Shown piece by piece: positions 24,794 to 32,756 of a DNA stretch of 64,000 nt. The stretch covers positions 186,001-250,000 of the forward strand of contig JBAYGT010000001.1 in the NCBI GenBank assembly GCA_041666525.1, given 5' to 3'. The notes under the pieces are model-generated. The model had not been told where the DNA came from. It searched no databases and worked only from the letters and a program-made list of their open reading frames with translations. A program made the translations under genes and the position numbers. The DNA is from JBAXTZ01 sp041666525 (GTDB lineage Bacteria > Bacillota > Negativicutes > JBAXTZ01). Every line of letters starts with the position of its first letter. Position 1 is the first letter of the stretch.

Positions 24794-26545
24794 ATGGAAA
24801 ATGTTAAATTCGTTGCTAATAAAGCAATAATAAAAGTTAAGTACCGTACTTTCGAAACAGCTGACGAACTGTTATCCAGCAAATTATTTCACAGACTGCT
24901 GGCATCATGCATCAACGAGCTTGCCCATTGCCAATCGCCGCTACTGGAAATTTTCGCCGGCGAACACAAGTCGATCGAACGTCAGCGGCACTTCGTCCGT
25001 TTTTGCAAAAATCTTTATAAATTAAATTACCATGACGCAGCAAAAATTCAGGAGAATTGTGAAACGTATATTGCCAATCAACGGACTCTGAATGATTTTG
25101 TCATGTATGTTTATGATTATTGGCGCAGCTATAATCGCTATATTATCTGCGATTCAGAAAATGACACCTTGGATCAACGCCCATACCGAACTTTCATGTC
25201 TACCGTAGAACAACTAAACCACCTTATTCGCGGCACTTACCGTGCATTATTGGAAAATATCAATTGTCGGCCTCCGCGTGTTTATCGGCAAATCGTTGCC
25301 GGTGCCGAAGTATCGGTTATTGCAATACCTAATATTGTGCGCTTGCCGGGTAAGTACGCTAAATTGAAGAGCGTGTTAGTGATCCGGCAAATTTTATTAT
25401 CTCCACCCTTGATCGTTAATCAACCTAACAACAAACGAAAAGGTAAATTTGAAAAAGTACTTGTCAACCCGATACAATTGAACGAAATCAATCCAGGTGA
25501 ATGGTTATGCTTTCCCGCGAAAGTTGGCAAACAAATAATTTTGATTTATTTTCATGAAAACTTTTTTGAATTGGGTATGTCGCTGTGCAATCTATTTGAG
25601 CTGGCTAGCGACGAAGATCTTACCACTCAGCCATCCGCTTTTTTCATGTACGGCGTTCCCGGTGAATCACTGTACCAATTCAGCGATCATCCAACCGTTT
25701 TTTTCGACGACGCTGAAAACAAAATATTGGTCGGCGCTTGTCCAAACAAAGACGAATTTGGCTATTTTGGTTATCTGAAAAAAATGGTGTTGACGTTGCA
25801 CAACATCCATGCAATGAAGCAAGGTTCACTACCATTTCATGGCGCACTGATAAAAATTTCTTTCGACGGCAACAAAAAAACAGTTTTGATAATGGGCGAC
25901 ACCGGCACCGGAAAATCCGAAACTATCGAAGCCATTCGCGAAATCGGCGGTCAATCAATCAACTCGATGCAAATTATCGCTGACGATATGGGTTCTTTGG
26001 AAATTTCCGGAAATGCTGTTGTTGGCTTTGGCACGGAAATCGGCGCGTTTTTACGTATCGATGATTTGCGTCCCGGTTATATATACGGAAAAATGGACCG
26101 TGCAATCATCATGAATCCTACGCAAACCAATGCGCGGGTTATTTACCCGGTAGCGACTATTGAAGATATTATCGCTGCACACAGCATTGACTTTGTGCTC
26201 TACGCCAATAACTACGAACTGACTAATACAAGCACACCGGCAATTGAACGCTTTGAAGATGTTGGAACCGCATTAGCGGCATTTCGTTCCGGACAAGCAA
26301 TGAGCAAAGGCACCACAAACCTTAGCGGAATGACTCATGCCTATTTTGCTAACGTCTTTGGTCCGGATCAATATCGTGAATTACATGATCCGTTATCTGA
26401 TAAATACTTTACGTTTTTTTTCGACTGTGGTATTTATGTCGGGCAATTACGTACACAACTCGGAATACCCGGTTTGGAATTTGACGGTCCAAAAAAATCA
26501 GCAAAAGCGCTGTTGGATTTAATTGCAACCCATAACCAAGATTAA
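24794..26545 (+). CDS. HPr kinase/PEPCK-like P-loop protein, function unknown
   Basis: A 583-residue protein, alone between two divergent promoters and a terminator. The first about 340 residues are not recognised. From residue 346 the sequence follows the HPr kinase/PEP carboxykinase fold: LPFHGALIKI, a P-loop GDTGTGKSE (368-376), then IIADDMGSLEI (395-405), which correspond to HG, the kinase P-loop and the catalytic Asp pair of HPrK. Further C-terminal blocks (GFGTEIGAFLRIDDL, KGTTNLSG) are more PEPCK-like. No HPr or PTS gene adjoins it. It could be an atypical carboxykinase or a protein kinase; the name phosphoenolpyruvate carboxykinase would be a guess. AGGAG precedes the ATG. Confidence 0.75.
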   Translation: MENVKFVANKAIIKVKYRTFETADELLSSKLFHRLLASCINELAHCQSPLLEIFAGEHKSIERQRHFVRFCKNLYKLNYHDAAKIQENCETYIANQRTLNDFVMYVYDYWRSYNRYIICDSENDTLDQRPYRTFMSTVEQLNHLIRGTYRALLENINCRPPRVYRQIVAGAEVSVIAIPNIVRLPGKYAKLKSVLVIRQILLSPPLIVNQPNNKRKGKFEKVLVNPIQLNEINPGEWLCFPAKVGKQIILIYFHENFFELGMSLCNLFELASDEDLTTQPSAFFMYGVPGESLYQFSDHPTVFFDDAENKILVGACPNKDEFGYFGYLKKMVLTLHNIHAMKQGSLPFHGALIKISFDGNKKTVLIMGDTGTGKSETIEAIREIGGQSINSMQIIADDMGSLEISGNAVVGFGTEIGAFLRIDDLRPGYIYGKMDRAIIMNPTQTNARVIYPVATIEDIIAAHSIDFVLYANNYELTNTSTPAIERFEDVGTALAAFRSGQAMSKGTTNLSGMTHAYFANVFGPDQYRELHDPLSDKYFTFFFDCGIYVGQLRTQLGIPGLEFDGPKKSAKALLDLIATHNQD

Positions 26546-26580
26546 AACGAGCGGCCGACAAAATGTCGGCCGCTCGTTTT
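26544..26580. terminator. Bidirectional rho-independent terminator
   Basis: A 17-bp perfect stem (AAAACGAGCGGCCGACA and its complement) around a 3-nt loop lies between converging genes ending at 26545 and 26583. A and T runs on both sides let it serve both strands. Confidence 0.93.
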
Positions 26581-26582
26581 TA

Positions 26583-27389
26583 TTAATTATCCGTTAAAAA
26601 TACCACTTGAGTTTTTTTTAGCATATCGTTCTTTTGATTAGCCGCAAGAATAATATCACCATCGCGGACACTAACCACGGCATTCCGGTTGAAATCACGT
26701 AATCTTACCGGCTTTATCATCAGCTGTTTAGCTCCGGCACGAAAACTCAATGAGCGCATTTCGTCAGCAGTATCATAATCACACATCCCGTTAGCAATCA
26801 GCAGATCTGTACTGATATAGCGGCTGGAATAAATGACTCTGCCATTTTCATCGTAAATTACCGGAGTCATTGTGCGCTCAAGCTTCAATCCCCGGCAATC
26901 AACTACCAATCCGGTAACGGTACCTGTGCTAACATTAGATTGCGGCAACGGTATCGCTTGAGGCTGTTGACCGCCCCCGATACCGCTTGCCGGTATAACC
27001 GCGCTCGCAAGACTATCTGCACCATACAACCGCACCTGTAGCACAACGTGATAAACACCCTCGGCTGTCATATTTCCCTTAACAACTTTGAACCCCTTAA
27101 GAAAACCGACTACATTAGTTTTAATAACATCACTCGTCACCATTGCATCACGCACAGTAGTGGTTGCATCCAGACTAACACCCATTATTTGTTCCATCAA
27201 ATTTCGTTGTCCGTCAACAACTGCAGCGCGGCGTGCTAAAATATTAGCTTGTGCTGGATTTACAGTGTTTTGCGGCGGCACTCCATAACCATCCGCCGAA
27301 ACAACATCATCATCCCAACTGACATCCGCAAAACAGGTGGCCGAAAAAGCAACCAAAACCAAAATTAGCACAACAGCTAACTTTTTCAT
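26583..27389 (-). CDS. LPP20-like secreted protein
   Basis: Start ATG at 27389, with GGAGGG 5 bp upstream (268 residues). A signal peptide spans about residues 1-20; the Cys in SATCFA lacks a proper lipobox, so a soluble periplasmic or outer-membrane protein is more likely than a lipoprotein. The segment ARRAAVVDGQRNLMEQIMG followed by VVGFLKGFKVV and EGVYHVVLQVRL is characteristic of the LPP20/FlgP-like family seen in diderm Firmicutes. Function is unknown. It has its own promoter and terminator. Confidence 0.78.
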   Translation of the reverse strand: MKKLAVVLILVLVAFSATCFADVSWDDDVVSADGYGVPPQNTVNPAQANILARRAAVVDGQRNLMEQIMGVSLDATTTVRDAMVTSDVIKTNVVGFLKGFKVVKGNMTAEGVYHVVLQVRLYGADSLASAVIPASGIGGGQQPQAIPLPQSNVSTGTVTGLVVDCRGLKLERTMTPVIYDENGRVIYSSRYISTDLLIANGMCDYDTADEMRSLSFRAGAKQLMIKPVRLRDFNRNAVVSVRDGDIILAANQKNDMLKKTQVVFLTDN

Positions 27390-27451
27390 ATACCCTCCAA
27401 AAAATTTAAGCGTCAAACCATAATCTATTGGTGATAGAAGTTCTGCGTTTT

Positions 27452-27480
27452 ATTCTACATTGTTTTTCATAATTATTCAA
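27452..27480 (-). promoter_or_regulatory. Promoter of the LPP20-like gene
   Basis: Minus strand TTGAAT (27475-27480), 17-bp spacer, TAGAAT (27452-27457). It starts right at the end of the aldehyde dehydrogenase gene. Confidence 0.65.
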
Positions 27481-27481
27481 T

Positions 27482-28867
27482 CTAGCCCAAATATCTGATC
27501 AATAGTTTCAACCATTTGTGTAGTTTGGGGTAAGGTGCGTAACGCAGCGGTATGTCTAACCAGGTTGATCGTGACATAACAGCTTTCTTTTGACTAAAAC
27601 ACTCAAAGCTGTACTTGCCGTGATATTTTCCCAAACCGCTGTTTCCCACCCCGCCAAACGGCAAATTTTTAGTCGCCATATGCACAATGCAATCGTTAAT
27701 ACAAACGCCCCCGCTTGAAGTTTGCCTGATTAACCGGTCTGTCAAATGCCGATCGTTACTAAATACATATAATGCCAATGGTTTTGGATTTCGATTGATA
27801 GCAGCGATACATTCGTCAATATTTTCATATTCCAAAATTGGCATTATCGGGCCGAATATTTCGTCCTGCATCACTTTTGATTGCCAGTTCACATTATCGA
27901 TTACCGTGGGAGAAAAATATCGGGTTTTTGCGTTTGTAATGCCACCGGCTAATATACGCTCTGATTCTAAATACGAGCACAACCGAACAAAATGTTTATC
28001 ATTGACAATTCGCCCAAGTGATTCAGACTGCTGAGGATCATCGCCATAAGTTTTCGAAATTCGCGCAATTACTTTTGCTAAAAACTCTGCTTTGATATCC
28101 TTATGTACGTAAACGTAATCCGGCGCCACACAGGTTTGACCGGCATTAAAATATTTTGCCCAAACCAAACGATTGACAGCAATCTCTAAATTAATATTCT
28201 TATCCACAATACACGGACTTTTGCCACCTAACTCAAGCACGACCGGCGTAAGGTGTTTCGCCGCTGCCGCCATAACACTTCTGCCAACTTCAGGGTTACC
28301 GGTATAAAAAATTAAATCGAACGGTTTATTAAGCAATGCAGTGTTAGCGTCACGTCCACCCATAATACAGGCAATATACTCGCTTGAAAAAGTGTGTTCC
28401 AACAAATCACGAATTACTTCAGCCACATTAGCCGAGATATTTGCCGGTTTAACTATCGCACAATTACCTGCAGCAATAGCCCCGATCAGCGGTGCCATAA
28501 TTAACTGGAACGGATAATTCCAGGGACCAATAATTAATGTCAGGCCAAGCGGTTCTGACACTACTTTGCTGCGCGCCGGAAATTGCAGTAACGGCGAAGC
28601 AACCCGTTCGTCTTTATACCACTTCGGCAATTTTGCCACAGTATGATCAATATCTGATAAAACAAAACCAATTTCTGAAGCGTAGGCTTCGAATTCCGGT
28701 TTACCCAAATCAAGTTTCAATGCATTAAAAATAACTTGTTCATGCTCCTGAATAGCACAACTTAAACGCTTAAGCATTGTTACGCGGAACTTTAGCGACC
28801 GCGTAGCACCGCTGGCAAAATATGCCTGCTGTGCCGAAAAAACATTGTCAATTTGTGAAATATTCAT
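27482..28867 (-). CDS. Aldehyde dehydrogenase, ALDH3 (fatty aldehyde) type
   Basis: Oxidises aldehydes to acids with NAD(P). The sequence is of the ALDH3/FALDH subgroup: EPLGLTLIIGPWNYPFQL (Asn117 in the oxyanion hole), KPANISANVAE, LELGGKSPC (general base Glu212) and NAGQTCVAPDYV (nucleophile Cys246). At 461 residues it is the short ALDH3 length. It ends in an amphipathic C-terminal helix (LHKWLKLLIRYLG). Its ATG follows directly on the stop of the YhhN gene, so the two are coupled and the substrate may be the fatty aldehyde released by that enzyme. Confidence 0.92.
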   Translation of the reverse strand: MNISQIDNVFSAQQAYFASGATRSLKFRVTMLKRLSCAIQEHEQVIFNALKLDLGKPEFEAYASEIGFVLSDIDHTVAKLPKWYKDERVASPLLQFPARSKVVSEPLGLTLIIGPWNYPFQLIMAPLIGAIAAGNCAIVKPANISANVAEVIRDLLEHTFSSEYIACIMGGRDANTALLNKPFDLIFYTGNPEVGRSVMAAAAKHLTPVVLELGGKSPCIVDKNINLEIAVNRLVWAKYFNAGQTCVAPDYVYVHKDIKAEFLAKVIARISKTYGDDPQQSESLGRIVNDKHFVRLCSYLESERILAGGITNAKTRYFSPTVIDNVNWQSKVMQDEIFGPIMPILEYENIDECIAAINRNPKPLALYVFSNDRHLTDRLIRQTSSGGVCINDCIVHMATKNLPFGGVGNSGLGKYHGKYSFECFSQKKAVMSRSTWLDIPLRYAPYPKLHKWLKLLIRYLG

Positions 28868-29554
28868 TTACACCTGCCACGTTGCGATCGTCATTGTTAA
28901 ACCAATCTGCGCTAAAAAATAGGTCACCATCACAATAATGCGATTTATACGGCTTTTTTCAATCGCAACAAACATACCATAACTCAAAAACGAATCAGAA
29001 ACAAAAAATAGCGCGGCACCGATAACACAGACAACACTGCTAAGTATCGACCACTCCGGCCGAAGAATTGTCGACAGTCCGGAATACAACATTGCCACCA
29101 AAATTACCGAGTAAGCCAGAACCGGAATGATTAATCCACGTTCGCCTTTTTTTATCAATCCGTTAACGATAATGCGCACCACAAAAAAAGCAACAATTAA
29201 CACTGCCAGCAACATCAACAATGAACTTATTGGCGGCGCATAATAATTCAAGCCGAAAATATAGGCCAAATGGCCGCAAAAAAACGCTACTAATCCCAAT
29301 AAAAACCAGGTGTTATTATGTGGTAGCATCAAAAAAACATCGCCGAACAACGAAAAAATCAATCCGATAATAAATAGTTTGCCTAACCATTGGTTTTCAG
29401 AAGTTAACGGCAACAACAACGCACAAGTAATCAGCAACACCATCGTCAGCGGTTTTGAAATACGTTCGCAAACTCGCCACTCCATATAAATTGAAAGCCA
29501 ATTCCAAATTGCGCTTAAAAACGCTGCAAGTAGAAAACAGTATGCGATTGTCAT
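28868..29554 (-). CDS. YhhN family membrane protein (lysoplasmalogenase family)
   Basis: A polytopic membrane protein with about eight hydrophobic helices, 228 residues from the ATG at 29554 (GGAGCG 6 bp upstream; a TTG at 29566 is less likely). FSLFGDVFLMLP and LFFVSDSFLSYGMF carry the acidic residues conserved in YhhN/TMEM86, a family whose tested members cleave the vinyl ether of lysoplasmalogens to release a fatty aldehyde. The next gene, with no gap, is an ALDH3-type dehydrogenase. Many anaerobic Negativicutes have plasmalogens, which makes this role plausible, but it is inferred. Confidence 0.82.
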   Translation of the reverse strand: MTIAYCFLLAAFLSAIWNWLSIYMEWRVCERISKPLTMVLLITCALLLPLTSENQWLGKLFIIGLIFSLFGDVFLMLPHNNTWFLLGLVAFFCGHLAYIFGLNYYAPPISSLLMLLAVLIVAFFVVRIIVNGLIKKGERGLIIPVLAYSVILVAMLYSGLSTILRPEWSILSSVVCVIGAALFFVSDSFLSYGMFVAIEKSRINRIIVMVTYFLAQIGLTMTIATWQV

Positions 29555-29603
29555 AACACGCTCCAAATCTTTTAATCATTATCGCATATTTATCCAACAA
29601 GCG

Positions 29604-29876
29604 TCAAACTGGATGATGCTTGAATAAATACCAAAACAAAAAATTAATAGCTATTGCCGCTACAAAAATTATCACGATAAATAATATCAACAGCCCTAAT
29701 GCACCAATAATCATCCGGAATTTATTCTGCCCGGTTGTCATTGCTTTGGCCTTCCAGACAAAGGGAATACTAATCACCGCTAAAAGAACTAGAGATGCAA
29801 GAATGTATTTCCAATAGCCCAGCACCAATAGAATTGCGATAAAAGCTGTCACCAATATACTTATTAAATAAATCAT
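29604..29876 (-). CDS. Small membrane protein, unknown
   Basis: A 90-residue protein from the ATG at 29876 (AGAGGG 5-6 bp upstream). It has three hydrophobic segments: residues about 2-20, 23-40 and 55-85, the last ending in a Trp/Tyr-rich NFLFWYLFKHHPV. No family is recognised. It lies just past the rpsI terminator and 49 bp before yhhN, so it may be first in the yhhN-ALDH transcript. Confidence 0.6.
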   Translation of the reverse strand: MIYLISILVTAFIAILLVLGYWKYILASLVLLAVISIPFVWKAKAMTTGQNKFRMIIGALGLLILFIVIIFVAAIAINFLFWYLFKHHPV

Positions 29877-29900
29877 AGACACCCTCTCAAGCAAAAGAAA

Positions 29901-29922
29901 AAGGCACGAAAAATCGTGCCTT
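29901..29922 (-). terminator. Rho-independent terminator after rpsI
   Basis: Minus strand AAGGCACGA, short loop, TCGTGCCTT then TTTCTTTT. Confidence 0.9.
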
Positions 29923-29933
29923 GAGAATATGTG

Positions 29934-30326
29934 TTATCGTTTTGAGAACTGGCTTGCTTTACGAGCTTTCTTTAAACCATATTTTCTGCGTTCTTTTTCA
30001 CGCGGATCGCGGGTTAAGAAACCAGCTTTTTTTAAAGACAAACGGTAATCACCATCAACATGCAATAACGCCCGGGAAATACCATGACGAACTGCGCCGG
30101 CTTGCCCGGACAATCCACCACCGGCAACATTTAACTTGATGTCAAATTTATCGGTAGTTTGTGTCAGTTCAAGCGGTTGCCTGATAATAAGCCGCAACGT
30201 CTTCAATGGAAAATATTCTTCAAATTCTTTACCGTTAACTGTGATTATTCCAGTTCCCGGTAATATACGGACGCGCGCAACAGAAGTCTTTCTTCTGCCG
30301 GTGCCGTAAAATTCTATACTCGACAT
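29934..30326 (-). CDS. rpsI: Ribosomal protein uS9
   Basis: A small-subunit protein contacting the P-site tRNA through its C-terminal tail. The start GTGRRKTSVARVRI and the C-terminus RKYGLKKARKASQFSKR are diagnostic. It is 130 residues long, second in the rplM-rpsI operon. Confidence 0.98.
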   Translation of the reverse strand: MSSIEFYGTGRRKTSVARVRILPGTGIITVNGKEFEEYFPLKTLRLIIRQPLELTQTTDKFDIKLNVAGGGLSGQAGAVRHGISRALLHVDGDYRLSLKKAGFLTRDPREKERRKYGLKKARKASQFSKR

Positions 30327-30346
30327 TATATTCCTCCTACTCCGCC

Positions 30347-30784
30347 TTATCTAATATTGAGCTTAAGCTCTTCCGGTTGTTGCGCTTGGTGTGGATGGTT
30401 CGGGCCAACATACACATTCAATTTACGGTACATTTGACGACCGAGCGTATTTTTAGGCAACATGCCTTTTACTGCCATCTCTACGACTCTGCCCGGATGA
30501 CTTGCCAACATTTTTCCTAAGGTTACAAAAGTAGTTCCGCCAACATATCCTGAATGACGAAAATATGTTTTTTGCAGCAATTTGTTTCCAGTAGTTTTTA
30601 TTTTTTCTGCATTTACAATTATTACGTGATCGCCACAGTCAACATGTGGAGTGAACGTCGGTTTGTGTTTACCGCGAAGTATTTTTGCAACTTCAACAGC
30701 CAAGCGGCCAAGAGTTTTGCCGTCCGCATCAACGACGAACCATTTACGCTCTACTGTAGCACTATTCGCCATGAATGATTTCAT
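30347..30784 (-). CDS. rplM: Ribosomal protein uL13
   Basis: An early-assembly large-subunit protein. Typical blocks are WFVVDADGKTLGRLA, GDHVIIVNAEKI, HSGYVGG and GMLPKNTLGR. It is 145 residues long. A second in-frame ATG four codons downstream is also possible. It is first in rplM-rpsI, behind a strong promoter. Confidence 0.98.
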   Translation of the reverse strand: MKSFMANSATVERKWFVVDADGKTLGRLAVEVAKILRGKHKPTFTPHVDCGDHVIIVNAEKIKTTGNKLLQKTYFRHSGYVGGTTFVTLGKMLASHPGRVVEMAVKGMLPKNTLGRQMYRKLNVYVGPNHPHQAQQPEELKLNIR

Positions 30785-30874
30785 AGTCTCTTCCTTCCAA
30801 CAACTTAATCAGTTCTTATATTTTTGCGCTGCTTTCGGGGCTAGTGAAAGCAACGACAAAATGTCGCACGCATT

Positions 30875-30903
30875 ATTGTAAACACAATGCTCATATAAGT
30901 CAA
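30875..30903 (-). promoter_or_regulatory. Promoter of rplM-rpsI
   Basis: Minus strand TTGACT (30898-30903), 17-bp spacer, TACAAT (30875-30880). This leaves a leader of about 85 nt before rplM. Confidence 0.85.
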
Positions 30904-30924
30904 GAATATTTAGCGAATATATAT

Positions 30925-31410
30925 TTAATTTCGCTGTCCGAGTTGAGCGTCCACTTCAGCAATTTTCGTTTGATCTTCAGCGGCAGCGGCAAAAAACGCT
31001 ACAATCTTTGAAGCTGTTTCTTCTTCTTCTTTTTGCTCGTTGATAAACCACTGCAGGAAAGTTTGAGCTTCAGCGTCAGCGGCATACTCAGCCTCGCCGA
31101 CCAACTCAACTATCCGGCTGGTAACATATTGCTCGTGCGCGAGTACTTCATTGAAAACATCAACGACTGTACCAAACTGCTCTTTAGGTGAATCAATTGT
31201 GTAAAAACGCACCTCGCCAGCACGCGCAGTTACATAATCAATCAATTTTCTGGCATGCATCATTTCTTCGTAATACTGTTGAGTCAGCCAGTGCGCAGCA
31301 CCGCCTAATCCTTGCCGGGCCACAGCCGTTGCCATCGCCAGATACAAATAAGCCGAATAAATTTCCACATTAATTTGCTTGTTAAATTGATATTGAAGTT
31401 CTTTGTCCAT
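30925..31410 (-). CDS. ftnA: Ferritin (bacterial non-haem, FtnA type)
   Basis: Stores iron as a 24-mer shell. From the ATG at 31410 (AGGAG 9 bp upstream; the frame extends further but without support) the protein has 161 residues. The diiron ferroxidase ligands are all present: Glu16, Glu49, His52, Glu93, Gln126, plus Glu129 near site C. Fur is encoded at 41717 in the same window, and ferritin is a common Fur target, but no clear Fur box was identified. Confidence 0.95.
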   Translation of the reverse strand: MDKELQYQFNKQINVEIYSAYLYLAMATAVARQGLGGAAHWLTQQYYEEMMHARKLIDYVTARAGEVRFYTIDSPKEQFGTVVDVFNEVLAHEQYVTSRIVELVGEAEYAADAEAQTFLQWFINEQKEEEETASKIVAFFAAAAEDQTKIAEVDAQLGQRN

Positions 31411-31447
31411 GATAATAATCTCCTGTTTTTTTATTTTGTTCCAAACT

Positions 31448-32752
31448 CTATTGAAAATTGCCAGCCGCATACACTTGATCAATCAGCCTTAGCTGCTTTG
31501 ATGTTGAGTGTTCGTGCATATTGGCAACCAGAACACAATTTAATATATTTCCTCTTGAATCACGTCCGCCGCTTGTCGAATGAATAACGTAATGCTTGCC
31601 GCACGTTGCCCCAAGATACATCATCACATGTCCGGGAGTGAAAACAACTCCACCAGAATTTACAGCTGCCAGCATTTGTGACCTATTAATTATATCATCA
31701 TTTTCCGAAAAGTCCAGTCTTCGTTTTAATGCTTTTGGCTGTTCCTCGACCGCACAATTACGTGGCAATCTGAACCCAAACACGGAATAAGCTGCCATTA
31801 TCAAGCCAGAACAATCCCAACTTTCGTACAAACCACCCCAGCCATAACGCTCTCCCAATAATTTGAAAGCTTGGCGCAATAAATTTGCCAAAGTATACGG
31901 TAATCGACCGACAGCGACATCACTACCAATTGGTATTAACAGCGGTACAATCAGACCACTGCCGTCTGTATGTCGCCTGGGCACCGCAACAACATAAGAA
32001 CCGCAAATATTTTGCATGTCAACAATCTCTTTGGGTGCACCATACCACAACGGTAACTGTGCTCCCATCGAAAACAGCAATTTCTGCCGTCCGCTACAAT
32101 AACCTTCAGCGATATACAATCGTTTTCCAGTCACAACTAAACATTCTTTTTGGTAATGGTGACAGTAGTCGCGCCAAACCGCTGCATCAAACAAAGCGAT
32201 CTTGTTTTTTTCCACCCAACCACAATAATTGAAGAGCCGGACAAAAAACCACAAACCATCGGCGCTCTCATGATAAACCAGCACCGGCTGTCCCGGTTCG
32301 AGATGAGTCTCTTGGAATCGGTCGATTAGTGGATAATCCGTCAATTCCCGGCAAGCAAAAACATTTGTCGGAAATGCGCGCACATTGCAACGCTCCGTAG
32401 CCAAAGCATAACGAACATTTGTTGTCTCAAGAATGCTTCCGCTGTTTTTCAAAGCAAATAATTCTGCCCAAACCAAATCGTTGGCACCCTCGCCGTTTAT
32501 GAACAGTTCTTGTTGACTTAGCACATCATAGCGATTTACCAGCACGTACAGTTTTTCAGCATTAATTTGTGCGGCCGTTGTGTAAATATCCGTCATGTGA
32601 GCGGGAATATTTTCGATTAATGATTGGTTGAAAATATCAATTTCAACTTCAGTCAGCAAAACATCATTAGCGTTTAAGTTCTTGGCTATCCAATAGTCCG
32701 CACTCAACATATCATATTCTACGTCAGGCGCAGCCGCAACATAGTTTCGCAA
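31448..32752 (-). CDS. SH3b and NlpC/P60 peptidase (YkfC-like)
   Basis: A cysteine peptidase of 434 residues, probably cleaving murein-derived peptides (gamma-D-Glu-diaminoacid). An N-terminal helical region (about 1-110) and SH3b modules (about 115-290) precede a C-terminal NlpC/P60 domain with WDCSGL (catalytic Cys), GHVMMYLG and VIHSTSGGR (His). No signal peptide is seen, so it may act in the cytoplasm. The start is TTG, with its SD (AAGGAG) inside the last codons of the oppA gene, 5 bp away; the two are coupled, which fits import and breakdown of wall peptides. Confidence 0.85.
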   Translation of the reverse strand: MRNYVAAAPDVEYDMLSADYWIAKNLNANDVLLTEVEIDIFNQSLIENIPAHMTDIYTTAAQINAEKLYVLVNRYDVLSQQELFINGEGANDLVWAELFALKNSGSILETTNVRYALATERCNVRAFPTNVFACRELTDYPLIDRFQETHLEPGQPVLVYHESADGLWFFVRLFNYCGWVEKNKIALFDAAVWRDYCHHYQKECLVVTGKRLYIAEGYCSGRQKLLFSMGAQLPLWYGAPKEIVDMQNICGSYVVAVPRRHTDGSGLIVPLLIPIGSDVAVGRLPYTLANLLRQAFKLLGERYGWGGLYESWDCSGLIMAAYSVFGFRLPRNCAVEEQPKALKRRLDFSENDDIINRSQMLAAVNSGGVVFTPGHVMMYLGATCGKHYVIHSTSGGRDSRGNILNCVLVANMHEHSTSKQLRLIDQVYAAGNFQ

Positions 32753-32756
32753 GAGT

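Noticed and set aside
30925..31447. Fur box in front of the ferritin gene
   Set aside because: No convincing 19-bp inverted GATAATNATTATC-like site was found near 31410-31470.
31411..31482. Ferritin frame extended to 31482
   Set aside because: Ferritins start near MDKELQ; the ATG at 31410 has AGGAG upstream and the extension overlaps the NlpC/P60 gene end.
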